64,000 bases of DNA. It comes from Limnomonas spitsbergensis (lineage: Eukaryota; Chlorophyta; Chlorophyceae; Chlamydomonadales). The DNA lies in assembly GCA_037349105.1 (NCBI GenBank), contig JAYJMM010000112.1:3038001-3102000 (forward strand), read 5' to 3'. The translations under genes were made by a program, and so were the position numbers. Shown here piece after piece: positions 43,301 to 57,500 of this stretch (positions are counted from its first letter, which is position 1; every line of letters starts with the position of its first letter). The notes under the pieces are model-generated. The model did no database searches and was not told the origin of the DNA. It was given only the letters and a program-made list of their open reading frames with translations.

Positions 43301-45546
43301 ATTATGAGATTTTGTTCCGCAGGGGCGGTGGACGGTGACGTGGGCGAGAGGTGGCCAGTGGTAGGTGCTGAGCGGGCTTGAAACATAAATTAAGGAATCT
43401 ATTTTGTCCTGTAGGGGCATTGGCATGGGCGAGGTAGTCGGGCGGTGGGTGACGAACGGGCTTCCTAGGAGAAGAAAGAAAATGGACAAAGGAAACTCCA
43501 CCCCCATGTGGCATGCGCAGGAGCCAGAACCTGATGCCAGCTCAGCGCGACGCCCGATTGCCACCCACGGGGACGGGGATGACGACCTGCCCTCCGACTG
43601 TTGTACGGGGTGAGGCGGCGGGGGCACCCTTTGGGGTTTCGAAGTTTGGGGTTTGGGCATAATTTACTGGTCTTGTGGGGAACGGCCTCGTGAGTGTGAA
43701 TAATTGTGTGAAACATGGTCCACTGGTAAGGGTTAATGTTCTTCAGGCTCGGCGGCCCTCCTTTGACCAGGCCGTCGGACGGTCCCCTCCATTCTCTTGG
43801 CCCATTTTGCTGGGGATAGCCTGGGCGCTGGGTTGAGAATAGGTGTACGTTTTGTGCAGCTATCCTCTCCATTGACCGGGCCATTGACCCGTCCCCTCCA
43901 TTCACACCTCCGCTCCATCCACCCCTCCCCTCCACTGACCAGGCCCATCATCCTAGGCACAGACCTGGGCTCCTTGATCGAGATCGTGCTGGATGAGCGC
44001 CTGCTGCAGAAAAAGAAGGAGCCACACCCCAAGCAGCTGCTTCAGCTACCCAACGGGACGGGCAGCGCCACGTCAGCGTCTAGGGCCATCTGCAGCGTTG
44101 ACCAGGTGCTGAGCTTGATAGCAGCTGCGTTTAAATTTGAATTCAAAAACAAAGTGTGTGCTCGTGTGTGTGTTGGCCTGCATGTTTATTGACCAGGGGG
44201 GGGGGAGGGGGGCAGACTCTCTTATCCGAAGCGCCTTATTGAAAACGTCATCTCAGCCCATTCCACACTGTTCTCATCTCCACACGTCGTTGTGCGCCCT
44301 CATCACACTTTGCCACACCTCTTAACACCAGCGCCCGCCTGAAGTGCTCTCCAAGGCAGGGGTTACCTAATACCTAGTGTCGGCCACCTCGCAGCGCCGC
44401 CACCAGAGCGCACCATCTGGCGTTCACACTTCTCCTCACACATTTCCAAACTCTTTCCACACCTCCTATCTTCTGCAGCAAGTGCTCTCCAAGGGCAGCG
44501 GCTACTTGGTACTGGTCACCACGCCGAGCCGCCTCTACGCCCTCTCCGGCGGCCCCACGCTTGAGTCCCTTTTCGCCAAGTACTCGTCGCAAGTCAAGCC
44601 CTCACCCGTCATCGAGGCCGCGTCGCCCTCGGCGCAGAGCCAGCTCCACCTCTACTACTCGGAGACCACGCTGGATGGCGGCGGCGGCGGCCGGCGCCCC
44701 CCCAGCCGCTTTGGCTGGATGGTCGGGAACGCGGTGCATCACGGCGAGCTAGACGTCGAGGGCGGCGGCGAACCTTGGCTGCGCAACGTGCAATGCCTGG
44801 CGCTGCCGGGGGCGTCGGTCGCTGCACCGGCTACCTCTTTGCCAAGCATGACTGCTTCAGGTAGGGTTTGGGAATCGGAGTTGGAGGGTTTAAGGGGTCA
44901 AGGTTGAGCTGCTTCAGGCTTAGAGGCGTGTCGGGCGCTCCCCCAGCTGCCTCTTTGCCACGCTTGACTGCTGCCGGTAGGGTTTGGGAATCAGGGTGGA
45001 GGGTTTAGGGGGGCAAGGTTGAGCTGCTTCATGCTTCATGCTTCGAGGCGCGTTGAGCGTTGCCCCTGCTGCCTCTCTGCCGAGCATGACTGCTGCGGGT
45101 AGGGTTTGGGAATCAGGGGTGAAGGGTTTTAGGGGGGCTGGGTGTAGCTGCCTGACGATGCGAGGCGCACGTGACGCTGTCCGGGTGGCTGCCTTATTGC
45201 AGGGCATGGCTTCTGCTGATAGGGTTTAGGGTAGGGTTTAGGGTAGGGTTTAGGGTAGGGTTTAGGGTAGGGTTTAGGGTAGGGTTTAGGGTAGGGTTTA
45301 GGGTAGGGTTTAGGGTAGGGTTTAGGGTAGTGGGTAGTGGGGTTCAAGGCTGTAAGGTTCAGGGAGGCCTGCTGCTTGGGCCACTGGCTGTAGGCTGAGG
45401 AAGGTCTGGCCCCATGGTCCCAGCGGTCCGCATTGGTTTGGCAACCTGCCGAAGGTGGTATGAATAGAGTTCAGTTAACATGGCATATACCTTGTTAACA
45501 GAATTTTGAATTAAAACTGAAATTAGCTTTAACATTCACAATTTAC

Positions 45547-45592
<46 letters not shown>

Positions 45593-48500
45593 AATGCAGG
45601 CAACCGCTCGTCGTCCCCCGGCCTCGGGGTTTCTCCACGGAACTCACCGCTGGCTTCCACCTCCATGCCAGTGCCCGACGATGTGGACAGTACACAGTCG
45701 CTGGTGGGTTTTAGCCCTCATACCCTGAACCTGTAAACCCTAGATCTGAAGCCGGGCAAACCCTGAGTATTAAACCAGATGATATGGACGGTGGATAGTG
45801 GCTGGTGGGTGGTTAACGATGCTATTTGCAATGCACTGCAGCTGCACTGCAGCTACCCTTTAGCCATACATCAGCTATAAATAAGCTACAATTCAGCTAT
45901 GTATTCAGCTACACTTCAGCCACACTCCAACTGCAATTTAGCTTCACCCATCCTGTCGGTGCCTGTCAACATGGACATGATGCGGTGGCTGGTTTCAGAC
46001 CGAAGCCCCTGACCTCTTACCCTTAACCATGAGCAAAACCATGTGCGGTGGTTGGTTAGGTTGATGGACTGTTTTTAACAGGGCTTTTGTTGTGCATCAA
46101 CCATAATTCAGCTACAGCACAGCCACAAGTATGCTACCATGTAGCCAACTCCTATACCCCAGTTCCTTAGCAATGGCCACGACTGTGCCACATGACATGG
46201 ACAGTATGCAGTGGCTGGTGAGTAACAGACCCAAAACCCCGAACCCTTAACCCTTAACTCTGAACCCTAAACCCCGAACCCGAAGGCAGGCAATGTGCAC
46301 AGTATGCAGGGCCTGGTGGTTAGCGGTGCTGATTCCAATCAGGATTTAAATGCACTGCAGCTTCAATGCAGCTACAATTCCTGTTTCATTTCGCCCCCCC
46401 CCCCAAACATTGAACCCTGCCACCCCAGGCCCTGACCGAGTACCACTTCATCCTGCTAAAAGGCGACCAGCTGTACGCGATAAACAGGGTCAGTGGGAAG
46501 GTGGTCTCGGAGGTCGGGTTCCGGAGCCCGCTGTCCATGAACGTCAGCGGGGAGTCAAGTCGATCCATAGGTAGGAGGTGGCGGTCACTGTTTGAGAGGC
46601 GGCGGTCACTCTTGGTGAGATGGCTGTCACTCTTTGAGATGTGGCAGTGGTCACGTTATGACAGGTGGTGGTGGGCACTCTTGGAAAGTGGATGGTCACT
46701 ACACATGAGGTGGTGGTCACTCTTGTAGGGGCGGTAGTCCTGAATGAGAGGTGGTGGTCACTCGATGAGAAGTCGTGAAGCATGGAGGAGAATTGCTGGT
46801 TAATCTATGAGAGGCGGTGGTTGATCGGCTACTTTATAGTGCAGAAGAAAAGGTACGGCAAAAGTTCTATACACTGAAAGCGAGCAAATTGTACAGCTTT
46901 TAGACGTACATGATCAAAGAATGAGAGAGTAATGTTCACCGAACGTCAAATGTCAGGCGCGCGTCGAAGGTTGGACGCGCGACGAAGGCTAGACCAAACA
47001 GAGGATGTAAACGCCCGATCCCTCCTTTAGCGCACCAAGCGTATACACTCTTTTAAACATGGTAGTCCTGCATGGAGGTGGTGGTGACTGGATGAGAAGT
47101 GATGAGGCATTGATGATATATGCTGGTTAATCTATGAGAGGTGGTGGCCACTCTGTGAGAGTTTTAGCCTGCAGCTAGCTACACTAACATGATGAATTCA
47201 TCACGAAGGGATACTTTCTTATCGACGAGCTGCAGTAGCCTGTAGCAAGTTACACAGTTAGTTATTTAGGTACTAAGTTGGTGATTAAGTTAAAAAAATT
47301 GGTTATTAAGTTACTAAGTTGGGAACCTCTGTCAGCCTGAGGTCTTAAGCTTGAATTCCGGCTACCTCCCATGTCCTGAGCAGATGGGCTGGTGAAGGAT
47401 GATGTGAGCGGGGCCCTGTACCTGTACAGCGACGAGAGCCTGTATGAGGTCACAATGATGCAGGTGAGGGTTGAGGTGGAGGTGTTGGGGTTCAGGTGAA
47501 GGACGTAGGGTTCAGGTTGAGGTCACAATGATGCAGGTGGGGTTTGAGATCAAGGATTTAGGGTTCAGGACGAGGTCGCAATGATGCAGGTGGGGTTTGA
47601 GATCAAGGAGTTAGGGTTCAGGATGGGGTCACAATGATGCAGGTGGGGTTTGAGATCAAGGAGTTAGGGTTTAGGATGGGGTTACAATGATGCAGGTGGG
47701 GTTGAGATCAAGGAGTTAGGGTTTAGGATGGGGTCACAATGATGCAGGTGGGGTTTGAGATGAAGGAGTTAGGGTTCAGGATGGGGTCACAATGATGCAG
47801 GTGGGGTTTGAGATGAAGGAGTTAGGGTTCAGGATGGGGTCACAATGATGCAGGTGGGGTTTGAGATGAAGGAGTTAGGGTTTAGGATGGGGTCACAATG
47901 ATGCAGGTGGGGTTTGAGATGAAGGAGTTAGGGTTCAGGATGGGGTCACAATGATGCAGGTGGGGTTTGAGATGAAGGAGTTACGGTTTAGGATGGGGTC
48001 ACAATGATGCAGGTGGGGTTTGAGATGAAGGAGTTAGGGTTCAGGATGGGGTCACAATGATGCAGGTGGGGTTTGAGATCAAGGAGTTAGGGTTTAGGAT
48101 GGGGTCACAATGATGCAGGTGGAGTTTGAGATGAAGGAGTTAGGGTTCAGGATGGGGTTACAATGATGCAGGTGGGGTTTGAGATGAAGGAGTTAGGGTT
48201 TAGGATGGGGTCACAATGATGCAGGGTTAAGGTTGGCAACGAGACCGCAATTATGCAGGTGTGGCCGTGAACACCGGAGTAATGAGTAATTCATACCAAA
48301 ATGTACCCAAGACTAACCAGAGTACTGGTTTCTAGGTAAAAGCGACCCTAATCATAAAATTGAAGTACGCATGATACACCTTTTGATGGCCTGGCGGTCT
48401 CGATGACCCTCTGACGGACATGAAGGGGTTTAGGGTTTAGGGGGGTGTCCATGTCAGTCCTGCGGATCCGCAGCATACAACAACGTGTACCGTGCATCAA

Positions 48501-51500
48501 ACAGAATGCTTCGCCGCACTTCCAAGTTCAAGAACAATTGCAGAGGCCCTAAACTACCGATGCCCATCATACCTGTGTACACAGTCGCCGGGAGGTTGAC
48601 CCTGGAATGCAGATGACCCCTAGCCTTCATATGCCTCAACCCCAGTAAGTCTTGGCCCAGGCACTGAGGCTTAAACCCTAAACCCTGATCCTCTCCCCTG
48701 TCCCTTTCCCTCCCCTCACTTCTCCTAAAACCTCATCCTCTAAGCCTGAACCCCCAACCGGTTGTTGCAGGAGCGGAGGGACATGTGGCGGGTTTACCTG
48801 CAGCAGCAAGACTGGGACCAGGCCCTGAGGCACTGCAGCAATGCGGCACAGCGCGATGAGGTGTACTGCACGCGCGCAGATGCGGCTATGGTGAGGAGGC
48901 GGCGAGTGTCCAGGGTGGGGGGGGGGGATTCTGCCATGGTGAGGAGACGGCGAGAGTCCAGGGGGGGTGGGGGGATTTGGATGCTGCCATGGTGTGGAGA
49001 CTTCATGCGCTTAAGGGGGGTAGGGGGCGTTGCGGGTGCAACCATGGTGAGGAAACTGCAAGAGCCAATCGGGGGAGGGGGGGGATTGGTGATATGGACA
49101 CATTTGCGGTCAGGGTTTAGGGTTTATGGTGAGGAGGCTGCAAGTGTCCAGAGGGGGGAGGGGTGATTTGGATGCCGCCATGGTGAGGAGACTTCATGCG
49201 CTTGAGGAGGGGCGATGTGGATGTGACCATGGTGAGGAGACTGCGTGTGTCAAGGGGGTGAGGAGGGATGTGGACACCTTTGCGGTCAGGGTTAAGGGGT
49301 TATGATGAGGAGGCTGCGAGTGCCAAGGGGGGGGAGGGGAGATGTAGACACCTTTGCGGCCAGGGGCTCTGCATTTCTAAGAAGGGGGCACGATCTGTAG
49401 AGAATTATAATAAGATGGTGGTGTGCGGTGGGATGATTAAGGTGATCTTTCTTCTGTGGTTAAGAGAGAGAGCTGCGGCTAGGGGAGGGTAAGTATGATA
49501 AGGTGGTGTGAGGTGGGATGATAAAGAGTGATGTTTCTTCTGTGGTTGGGAGAGAGAGCTACAGCTAGTGGGGGTATAGAGTGTGAGAGCGGTGTGACGT
49601 GTGATGATATAGAATGATGGTTATTGCATGGATGGGGGAAAGCTGCGGCTAGTGGGGGTATAGAGTGAGAAGGTGGAGTGAGGTGTGATGTTGAAAATTG
49701 ATGATTACCGCATGGTAAGGGGAGGGGAAAAACGCGCACACGTTATCACTCTTGTCAAGATATAGGAGCTGTGCTTATTTGAACAAAAGAAGAATGGAGT
49801 TCATATGCAATTATGGGTGGGTTGATACGGTTGTGGTCTTTCAGGTTGTACTATTAAAAAACGTGTAAAAAAAAACGTGACTTAAAAAACGGAGAACCAA
49901 AAAAGTTAAGTAAAAAACGTGAACCCCCCAAAAAGGGGAACTAAAAGAAAAGGTTAACTAGGTTTACAAGAGAACTGACACTGGGAGTGAGGACCTTCGA
50001 TGACGGAGAGAGATAAGAGTGACATTGTTTTGGAAAGTGTAACCACATACCGTATACTAAAAAGCGAGACAGTTTTCCCGAGACCGTTTCTTCTTCTTCC
50101 GGTCTCTCTCTTCATGAGCAGGGCCCCCGATGTTGTGCCGTCACCTGTCACCTGAACCCCTAAACCCTAAACCCTAAACCCTAGACCCTAGACCGTGCAT
50201 ACTGGTAGACAGCACCATGGCCTTAACCCTGAACCTGAACCTAGCTGGCCTTAATAGGTGCATAATCATTGTTCCACCGCCTGAACCCTAATCCCTGAAC
50301 CATCAACGGCCCTAATTCTACACCCATAACCCTGCTTTCAGAGCTCGTAGCTTGCGCCGCAGCCTTCACCTTAAACCCAACCCAGGCTCTCAAAGATTGC
50401 GCCACCACCTCGACCCTGTAATTGAAACCCTCAAAGAAAGAAAGATATGCGCCCTGTATTTGAAACCCTTAAAATCTTAACCTTGCAATTGAAACCCTGA
50501 AACCCTTCACCTTGTAATTGAAGCCCTAAATGTGGACTAGGCACTTTGAGATTTTACCACGGTGTGAACCCCGACCCCCTCTGGCCTCAACCCTAACCAG
50601 TGGGAGATTGAGCCACCACTGTAACCTAAGACCTGAAATTTAGACTAGGCACTCGGAGATTGTACCACGATGTGAACCCCGACCCCCTCAACCCTAACCA
50701 GGCACTGGGAGATTGCGCCACCGCCGCTCTGCACTGGGCCAGGATTGTCGGGGGCAGGCCCACCTTTGAGGAGATTGCGCTCAGGCTGGTGGATGGAGGC
50801 AACGAAGACGACTTGGAGGAGGGAGGCAGCAGCACCAGCTCCGCAAGACAGGCAGGTGCCATGGGTTGTGGGTTGGGGAGGGGGGCTTTTACATGGGGTG
50901 AAGGGGGCAGCAGTAGGCTGTCCCCACGACCAGACCCACACTTTTCATCTCAAAATCTTGGTGGAGCATTGACGGTTTTGATGGATGGTAGAATCACGCG
51001 CCCATGAGCATTGAACTATTCACCTAAAAGCTTTTATGTGGAGGAGGGAGGCAGCAGTCTTGGCAACTCAGTGAGGCAGGTGGGTTCCTTGGGGGTGGGT
51101 GGGGGCCGGTGGGGGGAGGGGGCTTTTAATCTGGAGGAGAGCAGCAGCAGTAGAAGCCCTGTGACCCTTAACCCTAAACCCCAAACTAGGCATTTGTTCC
51201 AAATGGGCCTTTTTACGTGGAGGAGAGCGGCGGCAGAAGCAGCTCCAGCTCCGCAAGCCGGGCGGGTGCCTCCCGCTTCCCACACTTCCCACACACAGGA
51301 TGCCCTGGCACTGTTCCTGGCCACCACATTGAAGGAGTTATACAAACCCTACCAGGACACCTTCAACCCTAAACCCTACGCCCCCCCGCTTCCCACACCC
51401 CCCACACACAGGATGCCCTGGCGCTGTTCCTGGCCACCACATTGAAGGAGTTATACAAACCCTACCAGGACACCTTCAACCCTAAACCCTACGCCCCCCC

Positions 51501-54500
51501 GCTTCCCACACCCCCCACACACAGGATGCCCTGGCGCTGTTCCTGGCCACCACATTGAAGGAGTTATACAAACCCTACCAGGACACCTTCAACCCTAAAC
51601 CCTACGCCCCCCCGCTTCCCACACCCCCCACACACAGGATGCCCTGGCGCTGTTCCTGGCCACCACATTGAAGGAGTTATACAAACCCTACCAGGACACC
51701 TACAACCCTAAACCCTACGCCCCCCCGCTTCCCACACCCCCCACACACAGGATGCCCTGGCGCTGTTCCTGGCCACCAAGTTGAAGGAGTTATACAAACC
51801 CTACCAGGACACCTTCAACCCTAAACCCTACGCCCCCCCGCTTCCCACACCCCCCACACACAGGATGCCCTGGCGCTGTTCCTGGCCACCAAGTTGAAGG
51901 AGTTATACAAACCCTACCAGGACACCTTCAACCCTAAACCCTACGCCCCCCCGCTTCCCACACACCCCACACAGGATGCCCTGGCGCTGTTCCTGGCCAC
52001 CAAGTTGACAGTGCTGGGGCGGCAGGACCGTGCCCAGGCGACCATGGTGGCTGCATGGCTGACTGAGCTGTACCTGGATCAGATCAACCGGGAGTTGCTT
52101 CAGGTATAGTGGACAGAGGGGAACGGGGGTGCAGGGTTAAGAGGTTCGGGTTTATAGAACTCTCACCCAGAAGCTGCGATCTGTCTTTGGGTTGAGGATT
52201 TGGGGTTAACAGGTTATGGCGGGCTGCCCTGCCTCTACCACCTGGCTCAGGAGGTGGTCCTATGCTCCTTGTTGGCAGCCTACATTCCTCTCAAGCTGTC
52301 CTTCCGAGTCCCACCTGTCCCTCACTGGTCCCCGCCCGCAATGCCCCGCCCCGCCCCGCCCCGCCCTGCCCCTGAGCCAAGCCCCGCCTCGCCCCGCCCT
52401 GCCCCGCCTCAAAACTTGACCCAATCCGCCCTGCCCCGCCTCAAAACCTGACCCAACCCGCCCTGCCCCCGAGCCAAGCCCCACCCGCCCCGCCCTGCCC
52501 CTGAGCCAAGCCCCCACCCCGCCCCGCCCTGCCCCTGAGCCAAGCCCCACCCCGCCCCGCCCTGCCCCTGAGCCAAGCCCCACCCCGCCCCGCCCTGCCC
52601 CTGAGCCAAGCCCCCACCCCGCCCCACCCCGCCCCCGAGCCAAGCCCCACCCCGCCCCGCCCTGCCCCTGAGCCAAGCCCCCACCCCACCCCGCCCCCAA
52701 ACCAAGCCCCACCCCGCCCCGCCCTGATCCTGAGCCAAAACCTACCCCACCCCACCCCACCCCGCCCCGCCCTGCTCCTGAGCCAAAACCTACCCCACCC
52801 CGCCCCACCCCGCCCCCGAGCCAAGCCCCACCCCGCCCTGCCCTGCCCCTGAGCCAAAACCTACCCCACCCCGCCCCTGAGCCAAGCCCCATCCCCGCCC
52901 CAACCCGCCCCCGAGCCAAGCCCCACACCGCCCCGCCCTGCCCCTGAGCCAAAACCTACCCCAACCCGCCCCTGAGCCAAGCCCCGCCTTGCTCCGCCCC
53001 GCACAATCTGGCGAGCCCCTGCTACTTGGCTCTAGAGAAACTATAAGCCCTGTTTGCTCCTGACCAGTCACCATTCCCCGCTTCCCCCGCCCGCTCACCC
53101 CAGCCTACCCGCCCCGCTCAGGCTGGTGGACGCCCTGCTTTCAATACCTGGCTCAGGACATGGCCCTGTGCCATGTTCGCTCCTGACCAGTCACCATTCC
53201 CCTACGCCCCCATTCCGCCCTTGCCCGCCCCACGCAGTCTGGTGGTCGGCTCAGCCCCCGGTACCTGGCTCAGGAAGCGGCCCTGTGCCATGTTTGCTCC
53301 TGACCAGTCACCATTCCCCTACGCCCCCATTCCGCCCTTGCCCGCCCCACGCAGTCTGGTGGTCGGCTCAGCCCCCGGTACCTGGCTCAGGACATGGCCC
53401 TGTGCCATGTTTGCTCCTGACCAGTCACCATTCCCCTACGCCCCCATTCCGCCCTTGCCCGCCCCACGCAGTCTGGTGGTCGGCCCAGCCCCCGGTACCT
53501 GGCTCAGGAAGCAGCCCTGTGCCATGTTTGCTCCTGACCAGTCACCATTCCCCTACGCCCCTATTCCGCCCTTCCCCGCCCCACGCAGTCTGGTGGTCGG
53601 CCCAGCCCCCGATACCTGGCTCAGGAAGCAGCCCTGTGCCATGTTTGCTCCTGACCAGTCACCATTCCCCTACGCCCCCATTCCGCCCTTGCCTGCCCCA
53701 CGCAGTCTGGTGGTCGGCCCAGCCCCCGGTACCTGTCTCAGGAAGCAGCCCTGTGCCATGTTTGCTCCTGACCAGTCACCATTCCCCTACGCCCCCATTC
53801 CGCCCTTGCCCGCCCCACGCAGTCTGGTGGTCGGCCCAGCCCCCGGTACCTGGCTCAGGAAGCAGCCCTGTGCCAATTTTTGCTTCTGACCAGTCACCAT
53901 TCCCCTACGCCCCCATTCCGCCCTTGCCCGCCCCACGCAGTCTGGTGGTCGGCCCAGCCCCCGGTACCTGGCTCAGGAAGCGGCCCTGTGCCATGTTTGC
54001 TCCTGACCAGTCACCATTCCCCTACGCCCCCATTCCGCCTTTCCCCGCCCCACGCAGTCTGGTGGTCGGCTCAGCCCCCGGTACCTGGCTCAGGAAGCGG
54101 CCCTGTGCCATGTTTGCTCCTGACCAGTCACCATTCCCCTACGCCCCCATTCCGCCCTTGCCCGCCCCACGCAGTCTGGTGGTCGGCTCAGCCCCCGGTA
54201 CCTGGCTCAGGACATGGCCCTGTGCCATGTTTGCTCCTGACCAGTCACCATTCCCCTACGCCCCCATTCCGCCCTTGCCCGCCCCACGCAGTCTGGTGGT
54301 CGGCCCAGCCCCCGGTACCTGGCTCAGGAAGCAGCCCTGTGCCATGTTTGCTCCTGACCAGTCACCATTCCCCTACGCCCCTATTCCGCCCTTCCCCGCC
54401 CCACGCAGTCTGGTGGTCGGCCCAGCCCCCGATACCTGGCTCAGGAAGCAGCCCTGTGCCATGTTTGCTCCTGACCAGTCACCATTCCCCTACGCCCCCA

Positions 54501-57500
54501 TTCCGCCCTTGCCTGCCCCACGCAGTCTGGTGGTCGGCCCAGCCCCCGGTACCTGTCTCAGGAAGCAGCCCTGTGCCATGTTTGCTCCTGACCAGTCACC
54601 ATTCCCCTACGCCCCCATTCCGCCCTTGCCCGCCCCACGCAGTCTGGTGGTCGGCCCAGCCCCCGATACCTGGCTCAGGAAGCGGCCCTGTGCCATGTTT
54701 GCTCCTGACCAGTCACCATTCCCCTACGCCCCTATTCCGCCCTTGCCCGCCCCACGCAGTCTGGTGGTCGGCCCAGCCCCCGGTACCTGGCTCAGGAAGC
54801 GGCCCTGTGCCATGTTTGCTCCTGACCAGTCACCATTCCCCTACGCCCCCATTCCGCCCTTGCCCGCCCCACGCAGTCTGGTGGTCGGCCCAGCCCCCGG
54901 TACCTGGCTCAGGAAGCAGCCCTGTGCCAATTTTTGCTCCTGACCAGTCACCATTCCCCTACGCCCCCATTCCGCCTTTCCCCGCCCCACGCAGTCTGGT
55001 GGTCGGCCCAGCCCCCGGTACCTGGCTCAGGAAGCGGCCCTGTGCCATGTTTGCTCCTGACCAGTCACCATTCCCCTACGCCCCCATTCCGCCTTTCCCC
55101 GCCCCACGCAGTCTGGTGGTCGGCCCAGCCCCCGGTACCTGGCTCAGGAAGCAGCCCTGTGCCATGTTTGCTCCTGACCAGTCACCATTCCCCTACGCCC
55201 CCATTCCGCCTTTCCCCGCCCCACGCAGTCTGGTGGTCGGCCCAGCCCCCGGTACCTGGCTCAGGAAGCGGCCCTGCGGGAATTTTTGACCTCTGGCCCA
55301 TCGCTAGAGGCGCTGGACCCAGGTGGGCATGCCTGGTGCTGACCTGTCATATTAGGGTACATACATGCCCGATGCTGACCTGGCATGACAGGGTTTAAGC
55401 ATGGCGGATGCTGACCTGGCATGACAGGGTTTATGCATGCCCAATGCTGACCTGGCATGCCAGGGTTTAAGCATGCCCGTTGCTGACCTGGCATGACAGG
55501 GTTTATGCATGCCCAATGCTGACCTGGCATGCCAGGGTTTATGCATGCCCGTTGCTGACCTGGCATGACAGGGTTTATGCATGCCCGGTGCTGACCTGGC
55601 ATGACAGGGTTTAAGCATGCCCGTTGCTGACCTGGCATGTCAGGGTTTAAAATGCCCGTTGCTGACCTGGCATGACAGGGTTTAAGTATGCCCGTTGCTG
55701 ACCTGGCATGACAGGGTTCAGCTCCTGACCTCTCCATCTGAATATATTTTAGACACATGCGGTATATATTTTGCATACAAACATCTTTCTTGCAAATGTT
55801 TTATTTCCTCAGAGATTCTAGAATAAGGGAATACGAGAATGTCGGGAGCCATGCCGCGAGATAGTGCCCTGTTTTGGGGTAGTTCACGCCCTGGTTCACG
55901 CCAGATAAACTGAACGGGCCGCCGGACGGCCCCCACCGGGTACCGTAGTTGGGGGGCCAAAGAGGCCAAAATATTCATGGTAGCGGTGCGGATGTGGCTT
56001 TGGCCCCAAGCTGCGCTGTTCCCTTCACCTGCACGCCCCTGGGTGGGCGTAGTTTTTTTCCCGTTCTTTCTGGTGACCAAAGCTGGACCGGCCAACGACC
56101 GGCATCCCAAGCAGGAGGGCATGCTGCAACAGCCCCCCCCCCAAGCAATCGCTGTGGCCTTCACGGCCTAAGGCCGGGAGGGGTCATCCAGTACCGTAGT
56201 CACGGACGTGATTCGTTGTTTTCGAAGTTCGCTGTTGCTTAAAAATCGCTGTTTAGGCGTTTTTTTTGATTCGTTGCCCCTTCACATGAATAATCCCAGT
56301 CAAAAACATTTTCACAATTGATTTCGTTGCTCCCTGAACAACGATCAAAACAACGAAATACCTCCGTACTTCTAGATCCATAATTCAGTAGCCGGTACTG
56401 GCCGGATTATATCTCCGAAAGAAGGTGCTAAGAATTGGCCTGAGGCTGGGTTACAGCCCCCAAGCATCCTAAAGCATGCAGTGTTCGCATGCGAAGGCTA
56501 CACAAGCGAGTTGCTTGCGGGGATATGGCCGAGAGGAGAAACTAGTATATGATACCAGCCTTGCAGGCGCAAAGCATGGAAGAGCCATCCACCGCCTCCC
56601 CAGGGTTCAAACAAAGCAGGCAAGGAGCATTCCGGTACTTCTTTCCTCCCGACCCCCCCGTGTTAATGTATGTATTTTGCGGTGCTGGACCGGCTCCCCG
56701 AGATGCTTAGGCCCACCCTCTTCCTCTCCTTCTCTCCCATGCTACTCGGCTCAGCCTTCATGTGTCTCCAAATGAATACCAACAGTGCTTTCATCCTCCC
56801 CCGTGTGCTCAGCCCTAGTTTAGGGTTTAGGGTTTAGGGTAGCGCTGGTCCTTTCAATATAATCAGTTCTCTCCTCACCACCTATGCCAGGCCCGGCTTG
56901 CCTCCTATCATTCAAATATACACCGGTAGTAGTTTCCCTCACTCTTCCGGAATACCTTATCTCACTCTTCCTCCCGAAATAAAGAATGTTCTTCCCACCT
57001 GAGCAAAGGGGTCAGATTTGGGGTTGCTTAAGGCCCTTCACCCTTCACCTTCCAAAATAAAGAGTGTGGCTCTCACTCTTGCTGCCAAAATAAAGTGTGC
57101 ACTTCCCACCCTTGCGAAGGCACGACATGTGCATTGCTTGCTGGATATGGCCGGATGGAGGAGCTGGTGGCTTTCGCGGGAGCACGTGGAGACAATGAGG
57201 CGGTACTGGAGTACCTGATGCAGGTGTGGTGGTTAGTGGTGGTGGTTGGTGGTTGTTGGTGGTGGAGACAGTGTGGCGGTACTGGAGTACCTGATGCAGG
57301 TACGCTGGGTGGTGGTTGGTGGTGGTTGGTGGTGGTGGAGACAATGAGGCGGTACTGGAGTACCTGATGCAGGTACGGTGGGTGGTGGTTGGTGGTGGAT
57401 GGTGGTGGTGGAGACAATGAGGCGGTACTGGAGTACCTGATGCAGGTACGGAGGGTGGTGGTTGGTGTTTGTTGGTGGTGGTGGAGACAATGGCTGCGAG

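Noticed and set aside
52260..53098. Minus-strand Gly/Ala-rich frames
   Set aside because: Antisense reading of the C-rich intronic array; no start or domain, and opposite to VPS18.
53054..55398. Frames of 629 and 469 aa rich in Pro and Ser
   Set aside because: They are readings of the 117-bp junction array within VPS18 intron 13; one frame is a repeated exon 14 head, not an independent gene.
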